Notes under the pieces: generated by a model
Told to the model about the DNA's origin: nothing
Seen by the model: the letters and a program-made list of their open reading frames with translations, nothing else
Database searches by the model: none
Shown: piece by piece, positions 1-7,843 of the stretch
Layout of the letters: each line of letters begins with the position of its first letter
Position numbering within the stretch: the first letter of the stretch is position 1
DNA from: a bacterium
GTDB taxonomy: Bacteria > Hydrogenedentota > Hydrogenedentia > Hydrogenedentiales > SLHB01
Reading direction: 5' to 3'
DNA: 11,292 nt
Assembly (NCBI GenBank): GCA_024231375.1
Contig: JAAEQP010000673.1
Coordinates: forward strand, 1-11,292
Made by a program: the position numbers and the translations under genes

Positions 1-1929
1 CTGACCGGTCGCCTGCCATTCCTCCAAGGTTCGTCCCTTGAATTCGACTTCGCCCGATGTGTCCCAATAGCAGTTGCGATCCAGCCGGAAGTTGCCGTTG
101 TTCCAGTTGCTTCCCAGCAACTCCCCATTATTGAAGTACACAATGTTCTTGGTGAAGTAGAACGAGATGTGGTCCTCCTCGCGCGTGCGCATGATTTGGC
201 CCTGGTGGCTGAACGCGAAGACGTTGTTCACAATTCGGTTGTCGCGGCCGTAATGCTGGTGGAACCCGCCTGTCTTGCAGTTGTAGGCGATGTTGTTGGT
301 GATGAGCAGGTCCGTGCTGCCCTCATCGGGATAGATGCCCCAGCCGCCATAGCTGTACGAGAACACATCGTGGATCAGGTTGTACCGGAGCACGGTCCCC
401 GGTGCGTCGCCGAGACAGTAGATACCGCCCATGTCGCTGAGCTTTCGGTCGCCAAGATGATGGATATGGTTGTACTCGATGACGTTGTGGTGGGCCGAAC
501 TTGGTGTGTATCCCCACGACCAGCCGACCGACACGCCCGTGTAGTAGAAGTCGGAGATTTCGTTGTGCGACACCGTGTTGTACGAACTCCGGGCGATTTT
601 CACGCCCACCGCCGCGGGCCAGATCGTGCCGCCATCGTGGATCCAGTTGTTGTCCACCAGGTTGTGACCCGTTACCTCGTGGTTATTGGCCGGGTCGCCG
701 CCCACGCCCACGCGAATGCCGCCTGCGCCGAGATCGTGAAAATGATTCCGCACAAACCGATTGTGCTGGCACCCTTTCTGAAGCCATACCGCGTAGTTGC
801 TGGTGTGGGCCACCTCGCAATTCAACATCTCGCAGTACCGCGCGCCGTTCGCCTCCACCGCGCCATGCACCGGATACGCGGCCTGGGCTGTGGGCTGCCC
901 CTGCGGTCCGAGCGTCTGCTCCGTGTGGTGGAAGCTCAGTCCTTCGACCGTGACATGGTCCACAAACGCACCGTTCTCCGTATCGCCCGCGAACACCAAC
1001 AGTTGGTGCGAGACCGGCGCCACCACCTCGGTGGTCGCCATGTCCTCGCCTTCCTTTGGCCAGTAGTAGAGCACGCCCGTCTTCCGGTTCAGATACCACT
1101 CGCCCGGACTGTCCAGCGCCTCAAACATATGCTCCACGTAGTACCGTTGCTTGGGTCCCCAGTGCTCGAAGGCCCAGCCCGTCGGCCCAGTGAAGTTCAC
1201 CGTGTTGGTGTCGTCGTCGATGGACGCGATCCGGTGGTGCGACGTGTCCCACGAATGCATGACCACCACGATGGCGTCTTCCAGATTATCCCAGTGCCGA
1301 ATGTCGCCCGGGTTGAACTTGAACGCCGTCTTCGCCCGGTCGGTCTCCTCACCCGTAGTGGCGTCTTTGAGCGGCGCTGCTTTGCCCGCGGTGTACAGGT
1401 ACCCCTCGTTGGGCGTGCGCGCCGGGGCGCGATACTCGCCGTTCACCCACAACGCGCTGAACCGCCATGCGCCGCTCTTCACGTCCGGCAACTCGACGGT
1501 CCACAGATCGTCTTCCTGTTTCCACCCTGTGATGGGTCGGCCTCCGCTGATCACGACGTCTTCGCCGGGACATGCCGCATACGTGACAGGCGCTTCCCGC
1601 GATCCGCCGTCCTCGGGCGAGAGCACCAACGCTTCCGTCACGCGGTACACGCCGCCTCGGAACAGTACGCGCACAGGACCCGCGGCACCTTCGGCCCGAA
1701 GCACGCGCACGCGGTCGCATGCACCCGTCGGCGTCGCCAATGGACCATCAGACGCGTCCGCATTAGATTCCGCAAGGGTGCCCGACCACGCATCGTTGCC
1801 GTCTACCGCGACATACAGCACCGTCGCCTCCGTTGCGCTTGTCTCCGTCACGGCTTGGCCTCCCGCAAGTCCCTGCATCAGCACAAGGGCCAACGCTCCC
1901 ACCGCCCATCCACTCCACGTCGCACGCAT
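1..1929 (-). CDS. Secreted right-handed beta-helix protein, possible carbohydrate-active enzyme (3' end outside window)
   Basis: I see 643 uninterrupted codons reading leftward from ATG at 1929 to the window edge, so the C-terminus is missing. The start is supported by an AAGGGGGAG ribosome site five bases upstream. Residues 1-26 look like a Sec signal peptide (Arg at 2, hydrophobic core GALALVLMQGLA, Ala-type cleavage near 26), so the product is probably exported. An entry segment VDGNDAWSG (about 42-50) is typical of DUF1565-type beta-helix proteins. Around 270-285 there is EWYLNRKTGVLYYWP, and from about 380 to 600 come beta-helix rungs with repeated N-x-I/V-x-x-N-x-I-H-D patterns, including DMGGIY near 498 and GWGIYPDEG near 530. 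This layout resembles GH141-like and other polysaccharide-acting beta-helix proteins; the exact substrate cannot be told. It lies 44 bp after the GTPase genes on the same strand, so cotranscription is possible. A long open frame on the opposite strand is a shadow. Confidence 0.85.
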   Translation of the reverse strand, partial: MRATWSGWAVGALALVLMQGLAGGQAVTETSATEATVLYVAVDGNDAWSGTLAESNADASDGPLATPTGACDRVRVLRAEGAAGPVRVLFRGGVYRVTEALVLSPEDGGSREAPVTYAACPGEDVVISGGRPITGWKQEDDLWTVELPDVKSGAWRFSALWVNGEYRAPARTPNEGYLYTAGKAAPLKDATTGEETDRAKTAFKFNPGDIRHWDNLEDAIVVVMHSWDTSHHRIASIDDDTNTVNFTGPTGWAFEHWGPKQRYYVEHMFEALDSPGEWYLNRKTGVLYYWPKEGEDMATTEVVAPVSHQLLVFAGDTENGAFVDHVTVEGLSFHHTEQTLGPQGQPTAQAAYPVHGAVEANGARYCEMLNCEVAHTSNYAVWLQKGCQHNRFVRNHFHDLGAGGIRVGVGGDPANNHEVTGHNLVDNNWIHDGGTIWPAAVGVKIARSSYNTVSHNEISDFYYTGVSVGWSWGYTPSSAHHNVIEYNHIHHLGDRKLSDMGGIYCLGDAPGTVLRYNLIHDVFSYSYGGWGIYPDEGSTDLLITNNIAYNCKTGGFHQHYGRDNRIVNNVFAFSHQGQIMRTREEDHISFYFTKNIVYFNNGELLGSNWNNGNFRLDRNCYWDTSGEVEFKGRTLEEWQATGQ

Positions 1930-1946
1930 TGTGTCTCCCCCTTAAC

Positions 1947-1962
1947 GCGGCGGGACCGCCGC
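1947..1962 (-). other. GC-only hairpin between GTPase gene and beta-helix gene
   Basis: GCGGCGG and CCGCCGC form a perfect 7-bp stem around a 2-base loop in the 44-bp gap between two leftward genes. No T-run follows in the leftward direction, so it is not a clear terminator. It may reduce read-through or stabilise a processed end between the GTPase transcript and the beta-helix gene. Its effect is inferred. Confidence 0.4.
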
Positions 1963-1973
1963 AAATGTGGTCG

Positions 1974-3629
1974 TTACTGAGTGAGATTCTCGTCCAGTTT
2001 CGTGACCTGCTCCACCATGTCAATCGCTTCCTTGAGTTGGGCGCGCTCCGGTTGGAACGCCAGGCCCGTGGTCTGAAGCGCCGCCGTGAGATGCCGTGCC
2101 GCGCTGAGCCGTGCCGACCACGCGCTCAACCGCAACAGGATGGACAGAACAACCAACTCGGCCACGAGCAGGATGCCTAGCACCGCGCCCGTATGCGTGA
2201 AATACGTGTCCGGAAGCGCCCGGCCGGTGAAGTAATCGCCCACGATCCGGTACCCCGCGAACCCGATGAACGCCAGGGGAGGTAGGTCGAACAGAGCCGT
2301 CATCGTCCAGCCCGTCAGCCAGCGTGCACCGGCCACGATCCGGTCGCGCGCCGGTCCACGCAATACCGTCGTGAGTTTCTTTCGAAATGCCCGCGAGAAG
2401 ACCCGGTACCCTTCACTGGACTGGGTTTGAGGGAATCCCGCGTCCACCAACGCCAGCGAGAGCTTGCTGTGTGCCTCGTCATAGGCCTGCCGGACCGCCT
2501 CGGACGCCACGTCGATGTCGCCCGTAAGCAGTGACCGTTCCGTGAGCAGGGCCGCGGCGCGTTGGCCCGACCGGCCGCGTGCGCCGAAGGGCAACCGGGC
2601 GGCCAGGCGGGTGGGCAGACTGCGCGCCGCTTCGAGTGCGCGGAACAGCGTGCCTACGATGCCTTTGGCACGAAGCGCCATCTCGCGGCCCATGGCAAAG
2701 TTCCACAGATGCGACTCCGCGAATAGGCGGTCGCGTACGATCCGGCAGGTCTCGCGGCTCAAGGCTTCCTCTCCCTCGCCCATCGCCGTCTCCACGTGCC
2801 GCAAGGCATCCGCGCGCGAGGCCACGCGCTCCCGCAACGTGCCGAGCGTCTTGGTCAACAGGCCGATAGCGTTGGACCGCTTGATGCGGCGGACCTGCTC
2901 CCGGGTCAGTTCCTGGCGGAGGAACTCCTCGAGTTGGCCGTAGTCGAACTCGCCGTTCTTGGAGTTGCCGTCCGGGGTCCGCTTGCCCAGTTTGCGATCC
3001 AAGGCGCGCAATGCGTTCACCCGGAAGTAGTCTGCCACGTCGAACCCTTGCTCATCGAGACGCGCCAACCAGTGGTCGCGCACCGATTCCGCACCGTCGG
3101 CGGCCTTCGTCTCGACGCATACCAAGGTGCGTTCGTTCTGCAGAGGACGCAGCAGCGACCACGTCGCTTCGTCGAGGTACTTCTCGCCGCTGCCACACAG
3201 TAGGATTAGGTCGGCCTGCCGTAGCGCCTGCCCCACGATGTCCCGATGTTCCCGGACCACCGTGTCAGAGTCAGGCGTGTCGATGATGATGAGGTTTTCG
3301 AGTGCCGAACCAGACACCACCGACCAGCCGTCGAAGGCGATCGCGGCGCCCGGCGGTTGGTATACGGTCGGCACGGACGTGCAGGGACGGAACTCGGACG
3401 TGGCGGCCAGCAGATCGCCCGCGATGGCGTTCAGCAGCGTCGATTTGCCAACACCCGACCCGCCCACGAGTGCAATGACCAGAAGGTCGTCCAACCGGCC
3501 CTCGCGCTGGCGCAACTCCTGCATCCGTTCGCGCAGGAGGGGCGCCTCGCCGCGCAACGGCGCCCACGCCCCGTCGTAGGTGGCGATGTGGTCGAGTCGG
3601 TTCAGGATGTCGCCGATATGTCCAGACAT
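1974..3629 (-). CDS. Dynamin-like P-loop GTPase with C-terminal membrane hairpin
   Basis: The protein is 551 residues from the ATG at 3629. A start further upstream (3767) would only add 46 residues of shadow sequence from the preceding gene; 3629 has AGGGAG 11 bases upstream. Walker A is GGSGVGKST at 56-64. The switch/G3 position reads DTPD (117-120) followed by SDTVVREHR, and GEKYLDE follows at 148-154. The usual NKxD guanine-specificity motif is replaced by ETKAAD (173-178). Helical middle region; two hydrophobic segments at about 441-462 and 479-503 would anchor it in the membrane, leaving a short helical tail. It overlaps the upstream GTPase gene by 28 bp, which suggests translational coupling. 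The DTPDxDS...EHR and GEKYxD motifs shared with its neighbour show paralogy. The family resembles bacterial dynamin-like and YfjP-like GTPases, for which membrane remodelling is the usual inferred role. Confidence 0.85.
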   Translation of the reverse strand: MSGHIGDILNRLDHIATYDGAWAPLRGEAPLLRERMQELRQREGRLDDLLVIALVGGSGVGKSTLLNAIAGDLLAATSEFRPCTSVPTVYQPPGAAIAFDGWSVVSGSALENLIIIDTPDSDTVVREHRDIVGQALRQADLILLCGSGEKYLDEATWSLLRPLQNERTLVCVETKAADGAESVRDHWLARLDEQGFDVADYFRVNALRALDRKLGKRTPDGNSKNGEFDYGQLEEFLRQELTREQVRRIKRSNAIGLLTKTLGTLRERVASRADALRHVETAMGEGEEALSRETCRIVRDRLFAESHLWNFAMGREMALRAKGIVGTLFRALEAARSLPTRLAARLPFGARGRSGQRAAALLTERSLLTGDIDVASEAVRQAYDEAHSKLSLALVDAGFPQTQSSEGYRVFSRAFRKKLTTVLRGPARDRIVAGARWLTGWTMTALFDLPPLAFIGFAGYRIVGDYFTGRALPDTYFTHTGAVLGILLVAELVVLSILLRLSAWSARLSAARHLTAALQTTGLAFQPERAQLKEAIDMVEQVTKLDENLTQ

Positions 3630-5377
3630 TGATGGTGCCACTCCCTGAGTTGGACGACCGTGTCGCTCTCCAGGGCCTCGAGGTAGGTGCGAAGCGCCGC
3701 GAGTGAAGGACCCGTCAGGTGCGCCAGCAGCGCCCCCTCGAGAATCTGCTGTTGTTCCGTCTTCCACGGCGAAAGGAAATCGAACATGGCGTCGCCGAAC
3801 TGGTATTCAACGACCCGGGCCACAAACTGCTCGACGAAGGGGCCCGCCACGACCACCGCTTCGGACACGCCCACACCGCCCGTGTAGATGGCCAGGGGTG
3901 CGGCGATGGCCGATGGGGTGACGGCAAGAATAGCGTCGAGGGCTTCGAGCACGCGGCGTCTGCCGGTGTTGTCGCGCCACCACGCATCGAGCATGCGATG
4001 GGCGTGCCTGCGAAACTCGGCCGACACGCCGTCCGCCCGAGTCGTCTCGCGCACTACATCCGCCACGGCCGCATTCACGTCGATACCGCCCACGCGCGAC
4101 GAAACGAGCCGGGCGGACGGTTCCCGCAGGTTGCGGCTCGATTCGACATAGCTCGTGGCGAGGTCGCGCGCGATGCCCTCGATGGCCCGCACGTGGGCCG
4201 CGTGATACTCGTCTTCGTTCGGCGTCGACGGTCCCTCCAACTCAATCCGCTTGCGCAGCGCGTTCCGTAGCGACCGTCCCACGGCCGACGCGCCGACGGC
4301 GATGGTCTTGCTGGTAGCCCCGATCCAGCGGCGAAGGGGACCGCGCTTCGACTGAACGAATTCGTGAAACAGGCCACCCACCTCAGCACCCGGCGCCGGA
4401 TCGTAGTTGGACGCGGCGCTCGCCGCCCGCGACCCAAACTCGTCCACCACGGACCGCATCCCCGCCGCCAGATCGCCAAGGTCGTGCAGAAACGCGTCCG
4501 CCCGTTCGGCGAAGTGCGCCACCGTCGCGCGGTACACGCGCTCCTTGATAGCAGGCACATCGAGCGCCAAAAGATAATCCATCAGATGGGGTCCGCCGTC
4601 GAGTGCCTCGATGGCCGCGTTGGCGCCTTCATCCAAATCGAAGTCGTGGGGAACGAGGAAACAGGGCGTATCGAGGCCGATTTCCACCCGAAACTCTTCG
4701 AGTTGTCGGCGGGCCACAGCGAAATCGTCCTCCGGGTTGGCCTTGTTCATCACCGGCACCACCACCCGGCCCGACGCATGGGCTTCCCGGAAGAAGGCCA
4801 CGACGCGGTCGTCTTTGTACTTCTCGCCGGTCACCATGGCGATCAGCACGTCGCCCGCCGCGCGGATGTTGTCCGCCACGGCCCAGTGTTCTTTGTCGAT
4901 GGAATCCACATCCGGGGTGTCCAACAGCACGAGCCGGTCCGGCAAGGCGGCGTGATCGGCAACGAAGAGTGCGTCGGCCGGCGTGTCCTCGGCCACCACG
5001 CCGCGGCCGTCGTCCAAAGGACGTGCGGCGAACTCAGGCACCAACTTGCCCTCGAAGCATTGCGCCGCACGCGTGGCATTCGCGGCAATGACGGGACGGC
5101 GCGTGGCGGCCGCCGTCGCCTCGATAGGGCTCACGGCGCGCCCGAGCAGCATATTGAAGATCGTCGACTTGCCGGTATTCGTGCCGCCCGTGACCGCCGC
5201 GATGAGACAGCCGTCTCCCGAGAGGTGGGGGACCAGCTTGTACCGAAGTAGGTTCACCCACTCGTCCGTGCCGTCGAACGCGGCCCGTTCAACGGCCCTG
5301 TCGCTGGCGAGGGCGTCGCGTAGCGTCCGCAACGCCGCGTCGAACTGTTCCAGGGCTTTTCCCGTCGAAGGACTCAT
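3602..5377 (-). CDS. Dynamin-like P-loop GTPase, first of a tandem pair
   Basis: The protein is 591 residues; ATG at 5377 is preceded by GTGAGG about 5 bases upstream. Visible GTPase motifs are Walker A GGTNTGKST (64-72), G3-like LLDTPDVDS (151-159) followed by DKEHW, GEKYKDD (184-190), and a good G4, MNKANPED (210-217). The aspartate in DTPD takes the place of the glycine in the usual DxxG, as in its neighbour. About 270-480 is helix-rich, with many Arg and Glu residues. A moderately hydrophobic stretch at about 483-522 (LAVTPSAIAAPLAIYTGG and following) could be a membrane paddle or hairpin, less clear than in the partner. It is the first gene of the leftward unit, and its last 28 bp overlap the next gene. 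Two different dynamin-like subunits acting as a hetero-oligomer on membranes is a reasonable inference, known for other bacterial dynamin-like pairs. Confidence 0.85.
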   Translation of the reverse strand: MSPSTGKALEQFDAALRTLRDALASDRAVERAAFDGTDEWVNLLRYKLVPHLSGDGCLIAAVTGGTNTGKSTIFNMLLGRAVSPIEATAAATRRPVIAANATRAAQCFEGKLVPEFAARPLDDGRGVVAEDTPADALFVADHAALPDRLVLLDTPDVDSIDKEHWAVADNIRAAGDVLIAMVTGEKYKDDRVVAFFREAHASGRVVVPVMNKANPEDDFAVARRQLEEFRVEIGLDTPCFLVPHDFDLDEGANAAIEALDGGPHLMDYLLALDVPAIKERVYRATVAHFAERADAFLHDLGDLAAGMRSVVDEFGSRAASAASNYDPAPGAEVGGLFHEFVQSKRGPLRRWIGATSKTIAVGASAVGRSLRNALRKRIELEGPSTPNEDEYHAAHVRAIEGIARDLATSYVESSRNLREPSARLVSSRVGGIDVNAAVADVVRETTRADGVSAEFRRHAHRMLDAWWRDNTGRRRVLEALDAILAVTPSAIAAPLAIYTGGVGVSEAVVVAGPFVEQFVARVVEYQFGDAMFDFLSPWKTEQQQILEGALLAHLTGPSLAALRTYLEALESDTVVQLREWHHQCLDISATS

Positions 5378-5408
5378 ATGCGCCTCACGCCCTCTCCACC
5401 CTACTGCA

Positions 5409-5429
5409 GCTACATCGTAGCAACGCTAC
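5409..5429. promoter_or_regulatory. Alternating GCTAC / GTAGC half-sites in GTPase leader
   Basis: Three 5-base half-sites alternate in orientation with exactly 3 bases between them: GCTAC (5409-5413), GTAGC (5417-5421), GCTAC (5425-5429). The middle one can pair with either neighbour, giving two mutually exclusive small hairpins in the leader RNA, or the set could be a protein site on DNA. It lies between the predicted transcription start (about 5438) and the GTPase start codon (5377). Its function is inferred. Confidence 0.4.
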
Positions 5430-5444
5430 CGGAAGAACCACGCC

Positions 5445-5472
5445 ATTATCAATGCGCTGCCTCGTACGACAA
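5445..5472 (-). promoter_or_regulatory. Candidate sigma-70-type promoter for the GTPase operon
   Basis: Read leftward: -35 TTGTCG (5467-5472), a 16-base spacer, and -10 GATAAT (5445-5450, five of six bases matching TATAAT). A start near 5438 would give a leader of about 60 bases before the GTPase ATG. The -35 is weaker than the -10. Confidence 0.5.
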
Positions 5473-5505
5473 CCACTTAGCGCGGAAACATCCCAAAATA
5501 GAGCC

Positions 5506-5534
5506 TTGACAGTAATGATAGGAAATGATAGCAT
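5506..5534 (+). promoter_or_regulatory. Sigma-70-type promoter for the HTH-zinc-ribbon gene
   Basis: A perfect -35 TTGACA (5506-5511), a 17-base spacer and -10 TAGCAT (5529-5534, four of six matching) place transcription start near 5541, about 26 bases before the ATG at 5567. The region is AT-rich against a GC-rich background, as expected of a real promoter. It diverges from the GTPase promoter 34 bp away. Confidence 0.65.
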
Positions 5535-5551
5535 ATGCGACACAACGATAG
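5514..5551 (+). repeat. Helically phased GATAG repeats over the promoter, candidate operator
   Basis: AATGATAG occurs at 5514-5521 and again at 5524-5531, and ACGATAGC at 5545-5552 gives a third GATAG core. The cores start at 5517, 5527 and 5547, spacings of exactly 10 and 20 bp, so all face the same side of the helix. They cover the spacer, the -10 and the start point of the rightward promoter, an arrangement expected for repression. The adjacent HTH protein is the obvious candidate binder (autoregulation), but this is inferred. Confidence 0.5.
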
Positions 5552-5566
5552 CAAACGGAGATTCCA

Positions 5567-6004
5567 ATGGCCACTACGGACGACACTCGAACCAATCCCC
5601 AGGACAGGGGCTGGTACTCCATCCCCGAGGCCGCCGGCTACCTCGGCATCAGCCAACCCACCCTGTTCCGGTGGATGAAGCAGGGACTCGTGTCGTTCTA
5701 CAAGGTCGGCGGCAGCACCCGCTTCGCCAAGGAAGGGTTGGACGCCGTCATTGAAAAGACCACGGGCCGGAAGGAGGCCGAGGCCGCGGCGGGGCGGTGC
5801 GCGGCATGCGGCCACAGCATCCTGGTGGACGGGAGGGTCCAGGGATCGGGCCGTCTCTACTTCCGGCCGGAGAAGACCAAGTTCTGGGTATTTGCGGAAT
5901 CGACCGTGCCCACGCACGCCAAGGTGTGTACGGCCTGCGGCTTCATTCAGCTTCATGCGGACGTGACCAAATTGCAGAAACTCAATCCGGAGGCTGAGGA
6001 ATGA
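5567..6004 (+). CDS. Small regulator: excisionase/MerR-like HTH fused to a zinc ribbon
   Basis: The protein has 145 residues, starting at ATG 5567 with CGGAG six bases upstream. Residues 16-63 match the excisionase-type helix-turn-helix fold (YSIPEAAGYLGISQPTLFRW, then a basic wing KVGGSTRF, then a closing helix), which binds DNA. After a short Ala/Glu linker, CAAC at 78-81 and CTAC at 121-124 are two CxxC knuckles enclosing about 39 residues with aromatic strands, a zinc-ribbon arrangement. There is no recombinase or phage gene nearby, so it is more likely a transcription factor than an excisionase in the phage sense. It is read from its own promoter, which carries phased GATAG repeats, and is followed 64 bp later by a large membrane protein gene it may control or be cotranscribed with. 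The zinc ribbon could sense metal or redox state or bind nucleic acid; which is unknown. Confidence 0.85.
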   Translation: MATTDDTRTNPQDRGWYSIPEAAGYLGISQPTLFRWMKQGLVSFYKVGGSTRFAKEGLDAVIEKTTGRKEAEAAAGRCAACGHSILVDGRVQGSGRLYFRPEKTKFWVFAESTVPTHAKVCTACGFIQLHADVTKLQKLNPEAEE

Positions 6005-6068
6005 CGCGCCGCGGGGCCGGGGGATCCTGGAGCGCCGCGAACGCGTCCCATCGGACAGGAGGTGCGCT

Positions 6069-7781
6069 ATGGGGACGGAGAGCATCGAAGCGCAGGCGAG
6101 TGGGAACCAGACGGGGCTGAGTGTAGACGAGGGCGAAACGCAGCAAGGAGTGGGGGAGGAGAACGGTGTCGGCGAGACGCCTCAACCCGCCTGGAGCATG
6201 CTATTCGGCGACGGAGGCTTTCTCAGTGTGGGCGCTGCCAGCATCCTCTACATGCTGAGTGCCCTGTCGATTATGTACGGTATGGCAACGCTCATCGGGC
6301 CCGTACTCGCTCGTAGCGGCGTCCTCGGCCAGACACTGCCCTGCATCGGGGCTCTGAACCTGTATGAAGTGGCCCTTCTGTGTGTGCTTCTCGCCATTGT
6401 GCTGTTGCGCAAGGCCACGGCCGACGCCGTGTCACTCACCGTGCTGGTCGCCCTGTTCCTCATGGCGACCGGTGTCGCGCTGGACACCGTGGCGAACGAT
6501 AGCCCCTCCGTGGCGACCGTCGTGGCGATGGCGTGTGTGGCACTGGCCTGGGTCAAACTGAGTCTGCTGCGCCATCACGTGGCCCTGGGCCTGCGGCAGG
6601 GCCTCTTCTCCGGCGCTTGCCTGGTGATCGGCTGGAGTTTCCTGACCGCGCCGGCACTGGCCTATCTGCTCAAGTACCGCGACGCCGACGTCTACGTCCT
6701 TCGTACCGTCTTGCAGGCGGGCTGGTTCGTCATGCTGACAGGAACCGTGCTCATGTTCCGGAAGGCACTCCGCACCGGGGACGGCGAGGCGCGTCCCGCA
6801 ACCGGTACCGCCTTCATCCGAACCCACGGGATGGCGTGGGTGTTCGTGGCACTACTCGTGTTCGCGTGCGCCATCCATCAGTATGCACTGACCTATGTGT
6901 TCGACGTGCCGTGGACCTTTGGCGACTACCTGCCCCTGATCCTGGTGTGCTCGCTTATCGGCCTGGAACTGCTACGAGGCTACGGCATGCGGTCGCCGGG
7001 TCTCGATGTATCCCTGGCCTGCGCGCCCTTGGGCGCGACCATCGTGTACGCGGTGGCCGGGGCGGAAGCCGTACCGTCCTGGCTGGCCCTCGACATGCTG
7101 TGGCAACCGGCCGTGTTGACCGCTCTGACCGTCGTTGCCCTCATCGCCTTCAGCTTCCGGGCGGGACGAATCTGGCTGATTCCGGTCGCAGGCGCCTATG
7201 CCCTCGCCTTTCTGCTCTTGCTGGGTGCGACACCCGGCGACGCGGCCACATTGAACTGGCACGCCGTCGGCGCGGCCGTCCTCGTCGTGCTGGTCGTGGC
7301 GGGCCTGGCCTTGCGCGACGGCCGCCTGCTAGCCGCGGCAGTGCTCCTTCTGGCGCTCGGCGCATGGTCCTCGGATAGCCTGACGGCGTGGTCACAACGG
7401 TACCCATTCTCCCGCTTGGGAGTCATTGGTCTGACGACGGGCTTGGGCCTGACGTTGGTGTACATCGGATTCCCGGAGCGTTTGCCGAACTGGGTCGGGG
7501 GCGCATCCGCAACACTCCTTACCGCAATGACGATCGCGATCTTCAATCCCGAGACCGACCTGACGTTTGCGTTCCTCGCGGGAGCTGCCGTCGCAGGGAC
7601 CGGCGCCCTCGCCTGGCGTAGGACGCGCAACCCATGGGCTACCATTGCGCCCTTCATACCCTTGGCGCGCACCGTCTACCTCTCGGCGCGACCGGTGACC
7701 GGTTGGCATTTCGTAGCGCTCAGCTTCCTCCTCCTGGCCATCGGCGCATGCACCAGCCTGCGCAGGCGACCGGTCAGTTAG
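6069..7781 (+). CDS. Large polytopic inner-membrane protein of unknown function
   Basis: The protein has 570 residues, starting at ATG 6069 with an excellent AGGAGGT five bases upstream. An acidic, Gly/Gln/Glu-rich soluble tail (about 1-45) precedes roughly 17 hydrophobic segments, at about 55-80, 98-114, 119-139, 147-167, 179-200, 212-230, 256-276, 287-304, 315-331, 347-363, 369-386, 399-415, 419-433, 450-467, 477-491, 499-515 and 546-563. The C-terminus is basic (RRRPVS), suggesting a cytoplasmic end. I see no nucleotide-binding site, catalytic motif or transporter signature, and do not recognise the family; it looks like the many-helix hypothetical proteins with short loops often tagged only by DUF numbers. 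It follows the HTH-zinc-ribbon gene by 64 bp on the same strand, so a shared transcript is likely. A hairpin lies 20 bases after its stop. Confidence 0.85.
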   Translation: MGTESIEAQASGNQTGLSVDEGETQQGVGEENGVGETPQPAWSMLFGDGGFLSVGAASILYMLSALSIMYGMATLIGPVLARSGVLGQTLPCIGALNLYEVALLCVLLAIVLLRKATADAVSLTVLVALFLMATGVALDTVANDSPSVATVVAMACVALAWVKLSLLRHHVALGLRQGLFSGACLVIGWSFLTAPALAYLLKYRDADVYVLRTVLQAGWFVMLTGTVLMFRKALRTGDGEARPATGTAFIRTHGMAWVFVALLVFACAIHQYALTYVFDVPWTFGDYLPLILVCSLIGLELLRGYGMRSPGLDVSLACAPLGATIVYAVAGAEAVPSWLALDMLWQPAVLTALTVVALIAFSFRAGRIWLIPVAGAYALAFLLLLGATPGDAATLNWHAVGAAVLVVLVVAGLALRDGRLLAAAVLLLALGAWSSDSLTAWSQRYPFSRLGVIGLTTGLGLTLVYIGFPERLPNWVGGASATLLTAMTIAIFNPETDLTFAFLAGAAVAGTGALAWRRTRNPWATIAPFIPLARTVYLSARPVTGWHFVALSFLLLAIGACTSLRRRPVS

Positions 7782-7800
7782 CACGTGTCAGCGCGGGAAG

Positions 7801-7820
7801 CTCTCGGGAATCCCTGAGAG
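7801..7820 (+). terminator. Terminator-like hairpin after the membrane protein gene
   Basis: CTCTCGGG and CCCTGAGAG form an 8-bp stem (one G-T pair) with a 4-base loop, beginning 20 bases after the stop codon. No T-run follows, so it is at best a weak or Rho-assisted terminator. Confidence 0.4.
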
Positions 7821-7843
7821 CAGGAGAGAGAAACTTGGAACTG

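Noticed and set aside
169..1980. A 603-codon rightward open frame
   Set aside because: It is antisense to an intact beta-helix gene with signal peptide, ribosome site and recognisable repeats. The rightward product is rich in His, Arg and Val with no domain; long antisense frames are a by-product of high-GC codon use.
3630..3767. A 46-residue N-terminal extension of the second GTPase
   Set aside because: It has Gly/Arg/Pro-rich shadow composition and lies wholly inside the preceding gene. The ATG at 3629 has a ribosome site and begins the plausible helix before the G domain.
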